Source: Cerrena zonata (lineage: Eukaryota; Basidiomycota; Agaricomycetes; Polyporales; Cerrenaceae). Taken from it: a stretch of 64,000 nucleotides of DNA. Each line of letters starts with the position of its first letter. The stretch's first letter is position 1. Below the pieces are notes generated by a model. That model worked only from the letters and a program-made list of their open reading frames with translations, was not told where the DNA came from and made no database searches. The translations under genes and the position numbers were made by a program. This document shows positions 1-10,001 of the stretch, one piece after another. Location: NCBI GenBank assembly GCA_038087015.1, contig JASBNA010000066.1, forward strand, positions 124,001 through 188,000, in the 5' to 3' direction.

Positions 1-293
1 AAGACTTGATGGGCAAAAATGGCCACAACAGAAATCTTCTGTTCTTTCCCTAAATTATTAGCACCATATTTGTTACGAATGTCTCCAATTTGATCATTGG
101 TTAACCCATTATCTAAATTAGTTTTATATGCTTCGGCAACATCTTGAATAGAGCAACGATACGGTTCTTCATAGGCATCAGCTCTTACATACTTCGATTC
201 TTGACCGCCTTGAACTTCAACTTCATCACTAACATAAGGCACATCTTGTTCTGATTGCCGAGATACCGAGCTAGAAGACTTTATTTTGAAAAC
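1..293 (-). CDS. P-type cation ATPase, N-terminal fragment (ENA/ACU-like), start codon not found
   Basis: The reading frame is open from 293 down to the window edge, with a TAG at 294-296. The visible protein ends in a typical Cation_ATPase_N segment: a Ser/acidic leader, then GLTNDQIGDIRNKYGANNLG and IFAHQV, just before the first membrane helix. This resembles fungal ENA-type Na+/K+ ATPases, where the same place reads GLT...YG.N.LG and then LHQ. There is no in-frame ATG. The codon at 279-281 is AAG, in an otherwise good start context (AAAATA before, TCT after). A TATA-like element (TATAAAAG on the minus strand) lies near 500. Either the start was changed or miscalled, or the first exon lies upstream; the pyrimidine-rich stretch ending in CTAG at 294-325 could be a 3' splice site, but I see no clear branch site. 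Family fairly sure; ENA versus ACU/PMR1 subgroup not resolved. Confidence 0.7.
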
Positions 294-835
294 CTAGCGA
301 AAAACTTTTGAAAAAGAAAAAAGAGAACCACGAGTAAATCAATAAGGAATTGATCTTAAATATGTTATCGTGGCCACAAAAGTCAACAGCAAACCTTTGC
401 AAAACGTGAAACGATCAAAATTTGCAGTAATCACTAAGAAATTTTGAAAAAAAAAAAAAATGAAACAGAAAACGACCCGGCTGGAACCGTTTAGCCTTTT
501 ATAATTTTCCAGTCGATGTAGCAAAAAAAAAAGCTTTTTTTTTTGGTGATGATGCGGCAAAGCCTTTTTTTGTGCATTTTTTTAATTTTTTTTTCCTCTT
601 TTCGTAGGACGAAAGAGATAAGCCGGAATCTTTCAAGATAAGACCACTAGGTAGAGTTCATTACAAGTAAGCAGTTGGTGGTGGTTATTGTAGGCTCAGA
701 AGAGATGGAGGAGGATCTTGTTGGAGATCGAGACGACCACGGCATCGAGACTTACTTGGCAAAAACTGAATGAAAACTAATATTTACAATATTAGCACGG
801 ACCTACAGGTTAATGAGTGAAGAACTAGTAATAAA
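294..835. other. Intergenic region upstream of the ATPase
   Basis: No gene seen. It holds poly(A/T) stretches (446-460, 523-543, 574-596) and a TATA-like element near 500 on the minus strand, so it probably serves as promoter and leader for the ATPase gene. No tRNA or conserved ORF recognised. Confidence 0.5.
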
Positions 836-1039
836 TAAATAACCAAGTAAAATAAATAACTAAGTAAATAAATAACTAAGTAAATAAATAACTAAGTAAA
901 TAAATAACTAAGTAAATAAATAACTAAGTAAATAAATAACTAAGTAAATAAATAACTAAGTAAATAAATAACTAAGTAAATAAATAACTAAGTAAATAAA
1001 TAACTAAGTAAATAAATAACTAAGTAAATAAATAACTAA
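836..1039. repeat. 16-bp minisatellite, about 12 copies
   Basis: Direct repeats of a 16-base unit (AAGTAAATAAATAACT on the plus strand) run almost perfectly from about 836 to 1039. The CTAAG core recurs every 16 bases from 860 to 1020, with a variant last copy at 1036. The array ends a few bases from the MYG1 stop codon, so in the MYG1 transcript it would form the 3' UTR, reading AUUUAUUUACUUAGUU repeated. Each unit then holds UUAUUUAUU, which matches the AU-rich element bound by Cth2/TTP-type CCCH proteins. Confidence 0.95.
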
Positions 1040-1044
1040 ATAAT

Positions 1045-2061
1045 TTATTTAGCAGCGGCCAAAGACTTTTTGGCAAGTTCCAAGACCGATTCTTGGGAGT
1101 TTGCACCACCAATGAAACCGGCAGCATGGACAAAAATACAACCAGGGACACCGGTGAGTTTGGATAATTCTTGGTCTCTGATACCTCTCCAAGCTTCTGG
1201 TAAGCCCAATCTAAATTCAAAGCTAGTAGAAGTGACCGAAACGGTTGAGATTCTCCATTTATCGGAAGAATCTTTGAATAAAACAAATTTGATGAGACCT
1301 TGAGCATCGTTTTCTTTTTCAATTTGATATAAATGCTCTTTCCAAGGGCAGAATTGGCCCAAAACCAAGATTTCACCCGATTTGTCAACGTCGAGTCTAT
1401 TATTAAAAGCATCTTCCACGATTGATCTGGCAGGTAACCAAGATTTACCATAGCCATCCAATAAATTGATGAAAACATCACCCATTAACTTGGAACTAGT
1501 TTCAAAAGCCTTATCAAAATCTTCATCGGTTGGATTAGTGTTCCAACTTGGATTGAGTTTCGATATTATGGCTGGTAAAGTAATATTTTTATCACTGAAT
1601 TTCTTGTTTTCTTCAGCTTCTTTCGAATAATTGTTGATACCATTGTCATTGGCATCTAAAGCTTCGATGAACTCTTTATAAACTTTTAAGTATAATAATT
1701 CGATATCTTCATTATTTGATAATTTTAAAACGTGTTGGATAATTTCTTTACCAAAATGTTTATAAATCAAACCTGCAGAGGATAATTTGGTTTGGAAGTT
1801 CGAGTTGAAAGTTTCATTAAATTCACGTTGATGGTGATCGAACCATTTAGATCCACCGTCATATTTTCCTCCAACATCAATCACTAAATCGCTTGATTCC
1901 CAATCGGTTGGATTTCTGGATCTTATAAGTTGAGCATTATTATAACGGGGCAAAAGCCTCACCATGTAAACAGCAAGAGATTCATCGGCATGGAAACTAC
2001 CGGAATGAGTACAGATTCTAAGCATTGAAGGTTCAGTTTTTTGTTTCTTATAATCTGACAT
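1045..2061 (-). CDS. MYG1: MYG1 family DHH-like 3'-5' RNA exonuclease
   Basis: 338 residues, the usual length of the MYG1/UPF0160 family (yeast YER156C, human MYG1). The N-terminus carries the family signature ICTHSGSFHADESLAVYM followed by LIRSRNPTDWESSDLVIDVG and FDHHQREF, the DHH-like metal site. The C-terminus has LGLPEAWRGIRDQELS and PGCIFVHAAGFIGG, also family hallmarks. Human MYG1 acts as a 3'-5' RNA exonuclease on pre-rRNA and mitochondrial transcripts; the yeast protein is less studied. The ATG at 2061 is the first in frame; a second at residue 14 would also keep the domain. The stop abuts the 16-bp minisatellite. A cluster of GTCGTG/CACGAC motifs lies 67-112 bases upstream of the start. 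Confidence 0.95.
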   Translation of the reverse strand: MSDYKKQKTEPSMLRICTHSGSFHADESLAVYMVRLLPRYNNAQLIRSRNPTDWESSDLVIDVGGKYDGGSKWFDHHQREFNETFNSNFQTKLSSAGLIYKHFGKEIIQHVLKLSNNEDIELLYLKVYKEFIEALDANDNGINNYSKEAEENKKFSDKNITLPAIISKLNPSWNTNPTDEDFDKAFETSSKLMGDVFINLLDGYGKSWLPARSIVEDAFNNRLDVDKSGEILVLGQFCPWKEHLYQIEKENDAQGLIKFVLFKDSSDKWRISTVSVTSTSFEFRLGLPEAWRGIRDQELSKLTGVPGCIFVHAAGFIGGANSQESVLELAKKSLAAAK

Positions 2062-2127
2062 TATCTTTCAGCAATTGCTTACTTTAACGAACTGGTAATT
2101 TTTCACTCATCGCTAAAAAAGCAGTTG

Positions 2128-2173
2128 AAATGTCGCGACCCCGGCTGCCACGACATTTGCTCCACCGCGACAT
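2128..2173. promoter_or_regulatory. Cluster of CACGACATTT/AAATGTCG-type motifs upstream of MYG1
   Basis: Three related words lie close together: AAATGTCGCG at 2128-2137, CACGACATTT at 2149-2158 (inverted relative to the first) and CGCGACAT at 2166-2173. The same decamer occurs three times upstream of GAR1 (43027-43066). The factor is unknown to me. The rest of the 327-base spacer 2062-2388 holds only a poly(T) run at about 2298-2315. Confidence 0.55.
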
Positions 2174-2388
2174 CTTACCCACCCAATTACCGACTTGTGA
2201 TTATTAACCTTGCTACCAATACAATAATAAACTGCTTAATAATTACAATGTGTATGAGAATATATATAAAAAATAATGAATATAACTATGGAAATGTTTT
2301 TTTTTTTTTTTTTTTCCAATTTTTTTGTCATTAATTTTAAGTTATGAAAAGAATAAATAAAACAAAGAGCATTGCAAAACACATAAAC

Positions 2389-3961
2389 TCAAGACATTGA
2401 AACTTGACAACCATTTTGTAAACACATGGTTAATTGTACATTCTTCTTTGGTGGGTAGTCATTATCCCTACATTCCAAATTTGGGAACAATTGAATCAAT
2501 CTTGTAATGACATAAGAAGCTTCGGTTAAAGCAAATTGTTGACCCAAGCAAATACGAGGACCACCATTGAAAGGAACATAAGCCCAACCAATTCTCTTAA
2601 TATCAGCCCATCTTTCAGGTTTGAATTCAAGAGCATCTTCACCATAGTACTCCTTCAATCTGTGAGTCGTATAGACCGAGTAAGCCACAGTCGTACCTTT
2701 TGGAATATAAACTGGTTTAGTACCATCAGCACCACCACCACGAGGTAAGGTAGTGTCTCTAGTGGCCACTCTGAAGTTAACTGGAACTGAAGGGTATAAC
2801 CTCAAAGCTTCATTAATAACAAACTTAAGATATTCACATTTTTTCAAAGTTTCAAAACTAATTTCTTCAAGACGGGAATCTTCCCCAGAGCCAAAATTTT
2901 CATAAATTTCCTTCTTCAATTTTTCAAAAATACGCTTATTTCTTGATAATTCAAGTAAAGTGAAAGATAATAAACCAGCAGTAGTATCACGACCAGCCAA
3001 TAAGATATTAAGAGCTTGATCTTGTAAAATTTTTGGATCTCTGGTTTGTTTAACCAATTCATATAAAAAAGTATAACCCCCAGCAGATTTTTTTTCCAAA
3101 TCTTCAGGATCAGTCTTTAAAGCTTCACGAATATAATATTGAGTGGTTTTATGAACTCTAGCATTAGCCTTTCTGAATTCAGGACCATTAATTAAAAAGT
3201 ACAAGAATTGGGAATAAGCACGAGTCGATAAATAACTTTGAGCAATAGTAAAAGCATCGGCAAAATCTAATCTACCTTCAAAATTCACTGGAGGTTCTTC
3301 ACCAATAGATGCATCAGATAAGGTTGAAACAGATTCACCAAATAAAAATTCAGTAGCAGTGTCCATAGTTAACTTATGGAATAAAACCTGCATATCTATG
3401 GTATCACCTTTAGAGTTACGAATATGTTTAGCCAATCTTTGAATATGAGGTTCCAAAGACTTAACATGAGCAACCTGTTCTCTTGAAAATTGAGGCCTTA
3501 ACATGGCCCTGGAGTTTTTCCAACCTTCAAAATCCAAGGTGAAAATACCGTCTCCTAATAATGGAGCAAAATGAGCATGTCTACTACCAAGGGCAAAATC
3601 GTTAAATTGAGTAGCCAAAACTGCCTTAATATTCTCGGGGTCCACAGTAAATTGAACGTAAACCCCCACCAACTTGATATAGAAAGTGTTACCAGTAGAA
3701 ATGAAAATCTCATAAATATAATCAATCATTGAACCTTGCTTCTTATATTTCAATAAATCCATAAGAGCTGGTATCATGAATAAAGCCCTGAGTATATCTT
3801 GTGCAATCTTCACATCCATACTTCTTTTTAAAGTTATAAACCTTTATTTTATGTGCAATAAATATAATCAAAAACGCCAATGGTACCAAAACATACCATT
3901 GGGTAAGATAGGGTGCAACCCCATCAAGATGTTGCTTGAGCTGTTCCGAAGCCGCAGACAT
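2389..3961 (-). CDS. CYP52-family cytochrome P450 (alkane/fatty-acid omega-hydroxylase), frameshifted
   Basis: Microsomal P450 of the CYP52 family, which performs terminal hydroxylation of n-alkanes and fatty acids in alkane-using yeasts. The N-terminus starts at ATG 3961 and has a membrane anchor ([18 protein letters not shown]). After the frame change it continues through [26 protein letters not shown], the I-helix AGRDTTAG, the ExxR helix (EALR) and the heme-binding [18 protein letters not shown]. One extra base near 3781 (coding TTT-A-TTC) splits the gene. Without it the junction reads [13 protein letters not shown], as in other CYP52s, and the protein would be 523 residues, the family length. 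As it stands, a start at 3819 would give a protein without the membrane anchor. Recent pseudogene or consensus error cannot be told apart here. Confidence 0.92.
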
Positions 3962-4704
3962 AATTCCTCGTATATATTCAGGTATCTTATCTAACTCTGA
4001 TTGAGTCAACTAGAAAAACAAACTCTTATTAATAAGAAAAAAACTAATTCTAAAATCCCTCTTTAGTCTATAAAATATGTGGATATTTATTCATTTATAT
4101 TAGGATGATAGTGTAGATCAATTTTTTCATGTGAATTGGATTGAGAAATAACCTGCTTTCACCTATTTATTCTAACCCGTATTTTTTTTTTCAATTCATC
4201 CTTCAGTGTACAAATTCTTGCCATCCCAACAAGTATTTTTGGGCCATTTTTCCTCATTTGCTTACCACTGTTCAATTTTCGTTTTCACATACTTCCATTT
4301 CCATATGCATTTGCATTGAAAGTAGTGCGTTTCTTTCTTTGTTTGTCTTCTTCTCATTCTGACAAATTTTTTTTTTTGTTTTGTTAGGCTTTGAAGAGGG
4401 GGATCCATATCGCAGGCCATCTTTTTTTGTCCCTTTTTTACTTATTTAGTCTTTGAATATACCCTTGCTTGTATAATCCCCACTCCCTAGATATTTGTCA
4501 TATGAAAGAAACAGTACATATCATCCATATTGTAGGTGCTTTCATTGGATGAGTTTGTAGAATGACCATCTTGTGAAAATATTTTTTATCATACTGTAAG
4601 GGTACCTGATGGATAATCCAAGGGTATTGAAGTCCCCACATCCAGACAAACCGTTAAATCGTCTTATTATTGAAGAAGAGAGGATCAGAGCATTTCATGT
4701 GAGG
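3962..4704. other. CYP52 promoter region / MCM10 3' flank
   Basis: No conserved ORF or RNA gene seen. It lies between the CYP52 start and the MCM10 stop, so it should hold the CYP52 promoter; short poly(T) runs at 4181-4190 and 4366-4380. No recognisable regulatory site I would trust. Confidence 0.4.
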
Positions 4705-6699
4705 TTACTTTCTGAGTAAGTTTTTGTAGAAATCATTACCAATATCGAATTCGATGCTGTCATCACTGGCCGAGTCGTTATCCATCAAACTTTCTTCGTT
4801 GTCCATTTCCTCCTTGAGCAAATTGCGACCTTTAGTTGCATGGACTTCATCTTCTTCGTCACTTAATATGACTCGATTTTTTATTCTTGGTGATGATTCA
4901 TTCTTTGGTTCATCTTCGTATACTGGAGGCTTCTTATTAACTCCTTTATATTTTTGTAAATTTTCTATATTCTCATTCCACTTTTTCTTCTTATCGAGCC
5001 TTTCTTGTTTGGAGCTGGTTAATTCTCTTGAGTTTCTTTTATTATTACTAATTTCGTATAATTCTTTTAAGTCTTTTGATAATTCATTTCTTTTCTTAGT
5101 TGGACTTTTATATACTTCATCAACTTGGTTTTGATTTTGCATTATAGTTGGATCAAATCCAATCTTTGTTAATAATGAATTGTTGAATGCTTGTTTATGA
5201 TCATCTAGACCTTGTTTTTTAATTTTTGATTCTCGTTCTTCTTCCTTCTTTATTATACCTAATGTTTTAGCTAAAGAATTTTTAGATCCCATTAACTTGG
5301 CCTCTAATAATTGATTACTTCTTTCTTGATCTAATCTTTTCCGTTTGGTTTTATTATCAACTATTAACTTGGGGTCATCATAATCTTTACTCAATCGGCC
5401 TCCTTCATATGATACATGAGTACTTGTAAGTTCATTATATGTTGACATATTCTCTATTGATTCCCAAGTTCGTTTTCTATTTAGCCTCTTCTCTAGCTCA
5501 ATTGGATTTCGGGCTCCTACACTCCCATTCAATTCCATTCTTCCACTCATCTGATATTTTTGATTCTCATGATATATGCAAAGACTGGTTTTACTTTTAT
5601 CAATAACCATTCGACACTTTTTCTGCTCTTTAGTAGTTGATTCACAATAACCAAAATCCTTACTATACCCAATTTCAATAATACTCTCATTATTATCTTT
5701 TAACCTTAATGAAAAACCCTTACCCAATTTCTTAACTTCTGGATTGAGTATTCCGATAACCTCTCCCTTTTGTAATTTCCAATATTTATTAAACGCATCT
5801 CCAAATATCATCAATTCTATGCTATTATTAAAATTACCAATTGTGAGTTTCATAAACTTGGTTGGATTAACATTTTTAGTCAATTTTGGTTCACTTTTTT
5901 GTAATAAAATTCCAATAAAACACCAATTCAGATACATGGGCTCCACATACTTTGGAGGTTGGACTTTGGCCAACAACTTATCAATTCTTAGTATCTTAAT
6001 ATTTTTCAATTGTTCAAATAAATCTTCCTTTTTAATATACCTTTTCATCAATTTCAAAGACGAATACACGTCTATTTCATCAACCAGAATATTTTCTCTC
6101 GGAGGTAAACCTTCAAAGGAATACTCACGTACTGAATAGTCGATTTTGGTAGTGGTGTTTTCCAGCTGTCGTGCCGCTAGGAGTTTAGCAGCAAAATTAC
6201 TTGGTTGTGCCGGTTTCCTTGAATGCTGGTTAGTATTATATTGATTGGGCTTATATGGATTAGTTTTATACGGATTGGGCTCATACGACTTCTCGTGATT
6301 CCTCCAATTGCTGTCACTGGTACTAACACCTTGTTTTATTGCATGTTTATTGTCATTGTCTTTATTCAAATGTTTGTTTCCTTGTTCTTTCTTTAAAGTA
6401 TCTGTAGTCTTAATATCGGGTGATTTACCTACAAGTAACGATTCACGACTATTACTTTCCACGGCGCCTGGTTCTGGTTTGATCATCTTATCAAGCCTAC
6501 TTTCTCCTTCTACCTTAGGAGTTTTGGTTGGTGTGGAATTCACTTCAACTTCTCTTTTTGATTTTTTAGCCGCCGCTTTTTTAGCAAGAATCTTCTGTCT
6601 TTTCATCTCGAACTCTTTCTCCAAATCAGCTAGTTCGTCACTAGAGTCCTCAGTCAATTGATTGTAATCATCCTCAACATGCTCTCTTGGATCCTCCAT
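4705..6699 (-). CDS. MCM10: MCM10 replication initiation factor
   Basis: 664 residues (yeast Mcm10 is 571). Mcm10 binds the CMG helicase and DNA polymerase alpha at origins. A basic/acidic N-terminal region with a short coiled coil is followed around residues 230-330 by the OB fold (MYLNWCFIGILLQKSEPKL, FMKLTIGNFNNSIELMIFG, EVIGILNP). Next comes the CCCH zinc finger at about 345-385: FGYC, KKC, then SLCIYHE, matching the C-x9-C-x11-C-x2-H pattern of yeast Mcm10. The C-terminal third is charged and low in complexity. It is divergent from COG3 across a 242-base promoter. Confidence 0.93.
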   Translation of the reverse strand: MEDPREHVEDDYNQLTEDSSDELADLEKEFEMKRQKILAKKAAAKKSKREVEVNSTPTKTPKVEGESRLDKMIKPEPGAVESNSRESLLVGKSPDIKTTDTLKKEQGNKHLNKDNDNKHAIKQGVSTSDSNWRNHEKSYEPNPYKTNPYKPNQYNTNQHSRKPAQPSNFAAKLLAARQLENTTTKIDYSVREYSFEGLPPRENILVDEIDVYSSLKLMKRYIKKEDLFEQLKNIKILRIDKLLAKVQPPKYVEPMYLNWCFIGILLQKSEPKLTKNVNPTKFMKLTIGNFNNSIELMIFGDAFNKYWKLQKGEVIGILNPEVKKLGKGFSLRLKDNNESIIEIGYSKDFGYCESTTKEQKKCRMVIDKSKTSLCIYHENQKYQMSGRMELNGSVGARNPIELEKRLNRKRTWESIENMSTYNELTSTHVSYEGGRLSKDYDDPKLIVDNKTKRKRLDQERSNQLLEAKLMGSKNSLAKTLGIIKKEEERESKIKKQGLDDHKQAFNNSLLTKIGFDPTIMQNQNQVDEVYKSPTKKRNELSKDLKELYEISNNKRNSRELTSSKQERLDKKKKWNENIENLQKYKGVNKKPPVYEDEPKNESSPRIKNRVILSDEEDEVHATKGRNLLKEEMDNEESLMDNDSASDDSIEFDIGNDFYKNLLRK

Positions 6700-6941
6700 A
6701 TCTAACCGTGGTAAATTGCCTGGCTTTAACCATTTATTAGGCTTTTTGAAAAATAGTCAGTGAGTGAAAACGGAAAAATTCACCTATTGATCGAGATGTA
6801 CGGAGGCTTCCCGTAGGCTCAACGTCCTGTGTATAGAAACCAAATAGTATATTTTTTTTTTCCAAACCTCTATCGATCTGGCCTTTTCAGTGAAACCGAA
6901 ATAATTTCTAATTGCGCTGCAGACACTTGAAGTCAATAAAT

Positions 6942-9521
6942 ATGCCTAGGGGGAGAAGCAAATCGATAGTCCAGAAGATTGCTAGTGATGTACCGTCATA
7001 TGAGGAAGAAGTTTTAAACTTGGGCAATAATTCCAAGAAAGATTCACCAATTGGAAAGAATGCTGAAAAAACCGTAACAGCAAATCAATTGTCAAGAAAT
7101 GCGCTTACCAACTTAATGGTTTCACGCAGATCCAAGTCATTTTCCTATCCAAGTCGTGAAACATCGAGTTCAGACGACCAGTCATGTGTATTATTCCCGT
7201 TTAGTGAGAAAGAATCAGAAATGTTATGGCTGAACCATATCGAAACTTACAATTACAATAGCGTGCTTGACCACGATGATTTGGCTGTGATAAATGAAGT
7301 TCCGGATGATTTTATTCTTAACTTTGCCGATAATTGTGCGATTAATATCCAAAACGTTAATGAACTTATCGATGATAATAAGTATATATTAAATACTTTA
7401 GATTCTTTGACGATACAATATAATAAGGTTTCCAAAGACACTGTGGATTTTGCTAACCAGTCAACTGAATTATTGAATCAACAGCAAAAATACCAACAAA
7501 CCATAGAGGATATTGATGTGTTGATGAAGGCTTTCGAACCTTTGGATTCCATCACTAAAAGCTTATCAAGACCAGGTAATTATTTCATAAAGAAACAAAG
7601 ATTTAGAGATATTTTAGTCCAGTTAGATGAATCGATCAGTTTTCTAGATCGTCACCCTGATTTTAAAGAATATGAGTTTTACAAGATCAGATACAGACAA
7701 TGTACTACTAGAGCATTAACTTTAATACGGACCTATTTGATTGAAGATTTAAGGAGCCTTAATAATAAGATAACCGAAGCTTTAACCAAAAATCAGAGTA
7801 ACACTTCGAATTCGAGCCTTACCATGGATATATTTTTGTTTAATGAATTTTCTGATCACATACAAGAAGACGATTCTAATGAATATGAAAGTTTTTATCA
7901 ATTTCCAAACCTAGTTGGTGAAATAGTCAAGAGAATCCCCAATCACGATGAATATCAAGGTTTATTAGACGACATTTTGCTGCAATATTTCAAAATGAGA
8001 TTAACATTTTTAAGTCCATATATATGGGATAAGATTAACCAACAAAAAAATCAAAAAGAATCACCGGAAGAATTAGTCCAGTATTGCCAAAACAATATCT
8101 CGTTTTTCAAAAACATTATTGAGAGAGAATTTAATCTATTTTCAAAATTTTTTAAGTACTTGGAATACCCTCAACATCAGCAAGTATTCTTGAAAAATGG
8201 CCTTTATGATCATTTCAAAAGTTTAATCGATCCGTTATATGACGACTTAAGACATAAAATATTAAGAGAATCAAATATTGTTAGTTTATGCGAACTCACC
8301 ATTTTACTACAGAAATATTATGAGTTTGAAGATGATGTATCTTTGTCCCAGTCTATGGTCACTGCCAATTATTCTACTTACTCATCTTCTTATTCTCTGA
8401 AAATCAACTATGGAGAACTTTTCGAGCCTATTCTTCGTGATGTCCAATCAAGAATCATTTTTAGAATTCAAATTTATGTTGATGATAAATTGGCTAATTA
8501 TAAGCCTAAAGTCGAGGATTTGAAATTTGGCTATCGTAAACGAGTTAGCAGTAGCTCTAATAAAGGGAACGGGACAACCAAAGATCCTCTTGATAGCGAA
8601 TTTGATCAAAATCTTTTCCCTGATTTATACTTACCATTGGGGAAAGCTCTTACAATTTTATCGAATATTTATGAATTATTAAATTCAATAGTTTTCGATG
8701 ACTTGGCTCATTACATAGTTCACAGTTGTATTCACATTTTAAAAACTGGTGCATATAAATTGGCGTTGAGTTATCTTGGCCCGTTAGGAGCAAAATTGTA
8801 TTACTTGAAAAACTTAATCATCTTACAGAATCAATTAAATAATTTTGATATACAATATGTCAGAACTGAGACCACTCTTGATTTTACCAGTGGGTTTAAC
8901 GAAATTTATCAAATTTTCAGAAAAGGTGAATTTAGTTATAATATCAATGAAAAAGGTGGTCTTATTGAATTGGCGAAAAAATCTGTTCCAAAAGTTATTA
9001 ACAATATGATAGATGCTAAATATGAAATCGAATTAGAACTTAATAACGCAGTTCAAGAATTCATCACAGAATGTGCCAACAAAATTGGAGAACCTATTTT
9101 AAATGAAAAATCCAACTTATCTGATCCATTACAAAATACTCTTAAATTTAGAGATAATCTTATAATTGAATTACCTAAAATCTATAAAGAAATTAAATTA
9201 TTTATTGAAGACAGTATAATAATCAAATTTTTAATGGACGGGTTATCAAATTTGATATTATCAACTTATCAAAAGTTTTACACAACCTTGGAAAATAATC
9301 ATACAAATCAAACCATTCAAAAAAATTTCGAAGACATCATGGAAGTTGATACCCTCTTAAACTTCATCAACGAATTAGTCTCGGGTCTATACGATGAAGA
9401 CGATGAAAAGGAAAATACAATCGAATTCAATGAAGATATATTGAACGAAGTACCCGAAAATGATGCTGAAGTTCTTCCTGAATCAATTTCTCCAAATGAA
9501 CAAGAACCAGCACAACCTTAA
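6942..9521 (+). CDS. COG3: COG3 (Sec34), conserved oligomeric Golgi complex subunit 3
   Basis: 859 residues (yeast Cog3/Sec34 is 801). A lobe-A subunit of the COG tethering complex, needed for intra-Golgi retrograde vesicle traffic. The diagnostic Sec34 segment lies at about residues 200-270: FEPLDSITKSLSRPGNYF, FLDRHPDFKEYEFYKIRYRQC, LTLIRTYLIEDL. The remainder is helical, as in CATCHR tethers, with an acidic C-terminus. I chose the ATG at 6942 because the frame opens upstream only through a TTG at 6912. It converges on TFB5 with just 74 bases between stops. Confidence 0.92.
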   Translation: MPRGRSKSIVQKIASDVPSYEEEVLNLGNNSKKDSPIGKNAEKTVTANQLSRNALTNLMVSRRSKSFSYPSRETSSSDDQSCVLFPFSEKESEMLWLNHIETYNYNSVLDHDDLAVINEVPDDFILNFADNCAINIQNVNELIDDNKYILNTLDSLTIQYNKVSKDTVDFANQSTELLNQQQKYQQTIEDIDVLMKAFEPLDSITKSLSRPGNYFIKKQRFRDILVQLDESISFLDRHPDFKEYEFYKIRYRQCTTRALTLIRTYLIEDLRSLNNKITEALTKNQSNTSNSSLTMDIFLFNEFSDHIQEDDSNEYESFYQFPNLVGEIVKRIPNHDEYQGLLDDILLQYFKMRLTFLSPYIWDKINQQKNQKESPEELVQYCQNNISFFKNIIEREFNLFSKFFKYLEYPQHQQVFLKNGLYDHFKSLIDPLYDDLRHKILRESNIVSLCELTILLQKYYEFEDDVSLSQSMVTANYSTYSSSYSLKINYGELFEPILRDVQSRIIFRIQIYVDDKLANYKPKVEDLKFGYRKRVSSSSNKGNGTTKDPLDSEFDQNLFPDLYLPLGKALTILSNIYELLNSIVFDDLAHYIVHSCIHILKTGAYKLALSYLGPLGAKLYYLKNLIILQNQLNNFDIQYVRTETTLDFTSGFNEIYQIFRKGEFSYNINEKGGLIELAKKSVPKVINNMIDAKYEIELELNNAVQEFITECANKIGEPILNEKSNLSDPLQNTLKFRDNLIIELPKIYKEIKLFIEDSIIIKFLMDGLSNLILSTYQKFYTTLENNHTNQTIQKNFEDIMEVDTLLNFINELVSGLYDEDDEKENTIEFNEDILNEVPENDAEVLPESISPNEQEPAQP

Positions 9522-9595
9522 GTAATAAATGTATTATAGTCATGAAGTCTCTTTCAAATCATACGTTTCGATAAACAGTAACTTGCATTGTATCT

Positions 9596-9805
9596 CTATT
9601 GCTCATCAAAGGGGTCGTAGATATTCTTGGAAAGTAGTTTATTCAATTCATTCTTGATACTTTGAACTTGATCTTGCTTGATAATTAAGTGAGTCTCATC
9701 CAACTCTTCAATAACAATCCCCGGTGTCTTGGAATCTATCTGGAGAATCAACGCCTTAATGGAAGGATCGCATTGAACCAACACACCTTTAGTAGCAGTA
9801 GGCAT
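9596..9805 (-). CDS. TFB5: TFB5, TFIIH subunit (TTDA/p8)
   Basis: 69 residues, nearly colinear with yeast Tfb5: KGVLVQCDPSIKALILQID, then EELDETHLIIK and LNKLLSKNIYDPFDE. Tfb5 is the smallest TFIIH core subunit. It stabilises Tfb2/p52 and is needed for nucleotide excision repair. Complete, with no intron. Divergent from VPS41 across about 196 bases containing a poly(T) run at 9859-9869. Confidence 0.96.
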   Translation of the reverse strand: MPTATKGVLVQCDPSIKALILQIDSKTPGIVIEELDETHLIIKQDQVQSIKNELNKLLSKNIYDPFDEQ

Positions 9806-10001
9806 CAGTAAGAAGATGAGTGAAGGCTCAAATTGTCGAGATTAACCTACTTGACAATTTTTTTTTTTTGGTAGAGTTGATAATCAGTCACTCGCATTAG
9901 TTTGTGTTTCTTCATAATTTGTTTTCCAGTGAGGGATAAGAAAGGAACTCATAATAAGGTCACTGAGTATCAAGTAATTCTAGCTTTCTCTACACTTCAC
10001 A

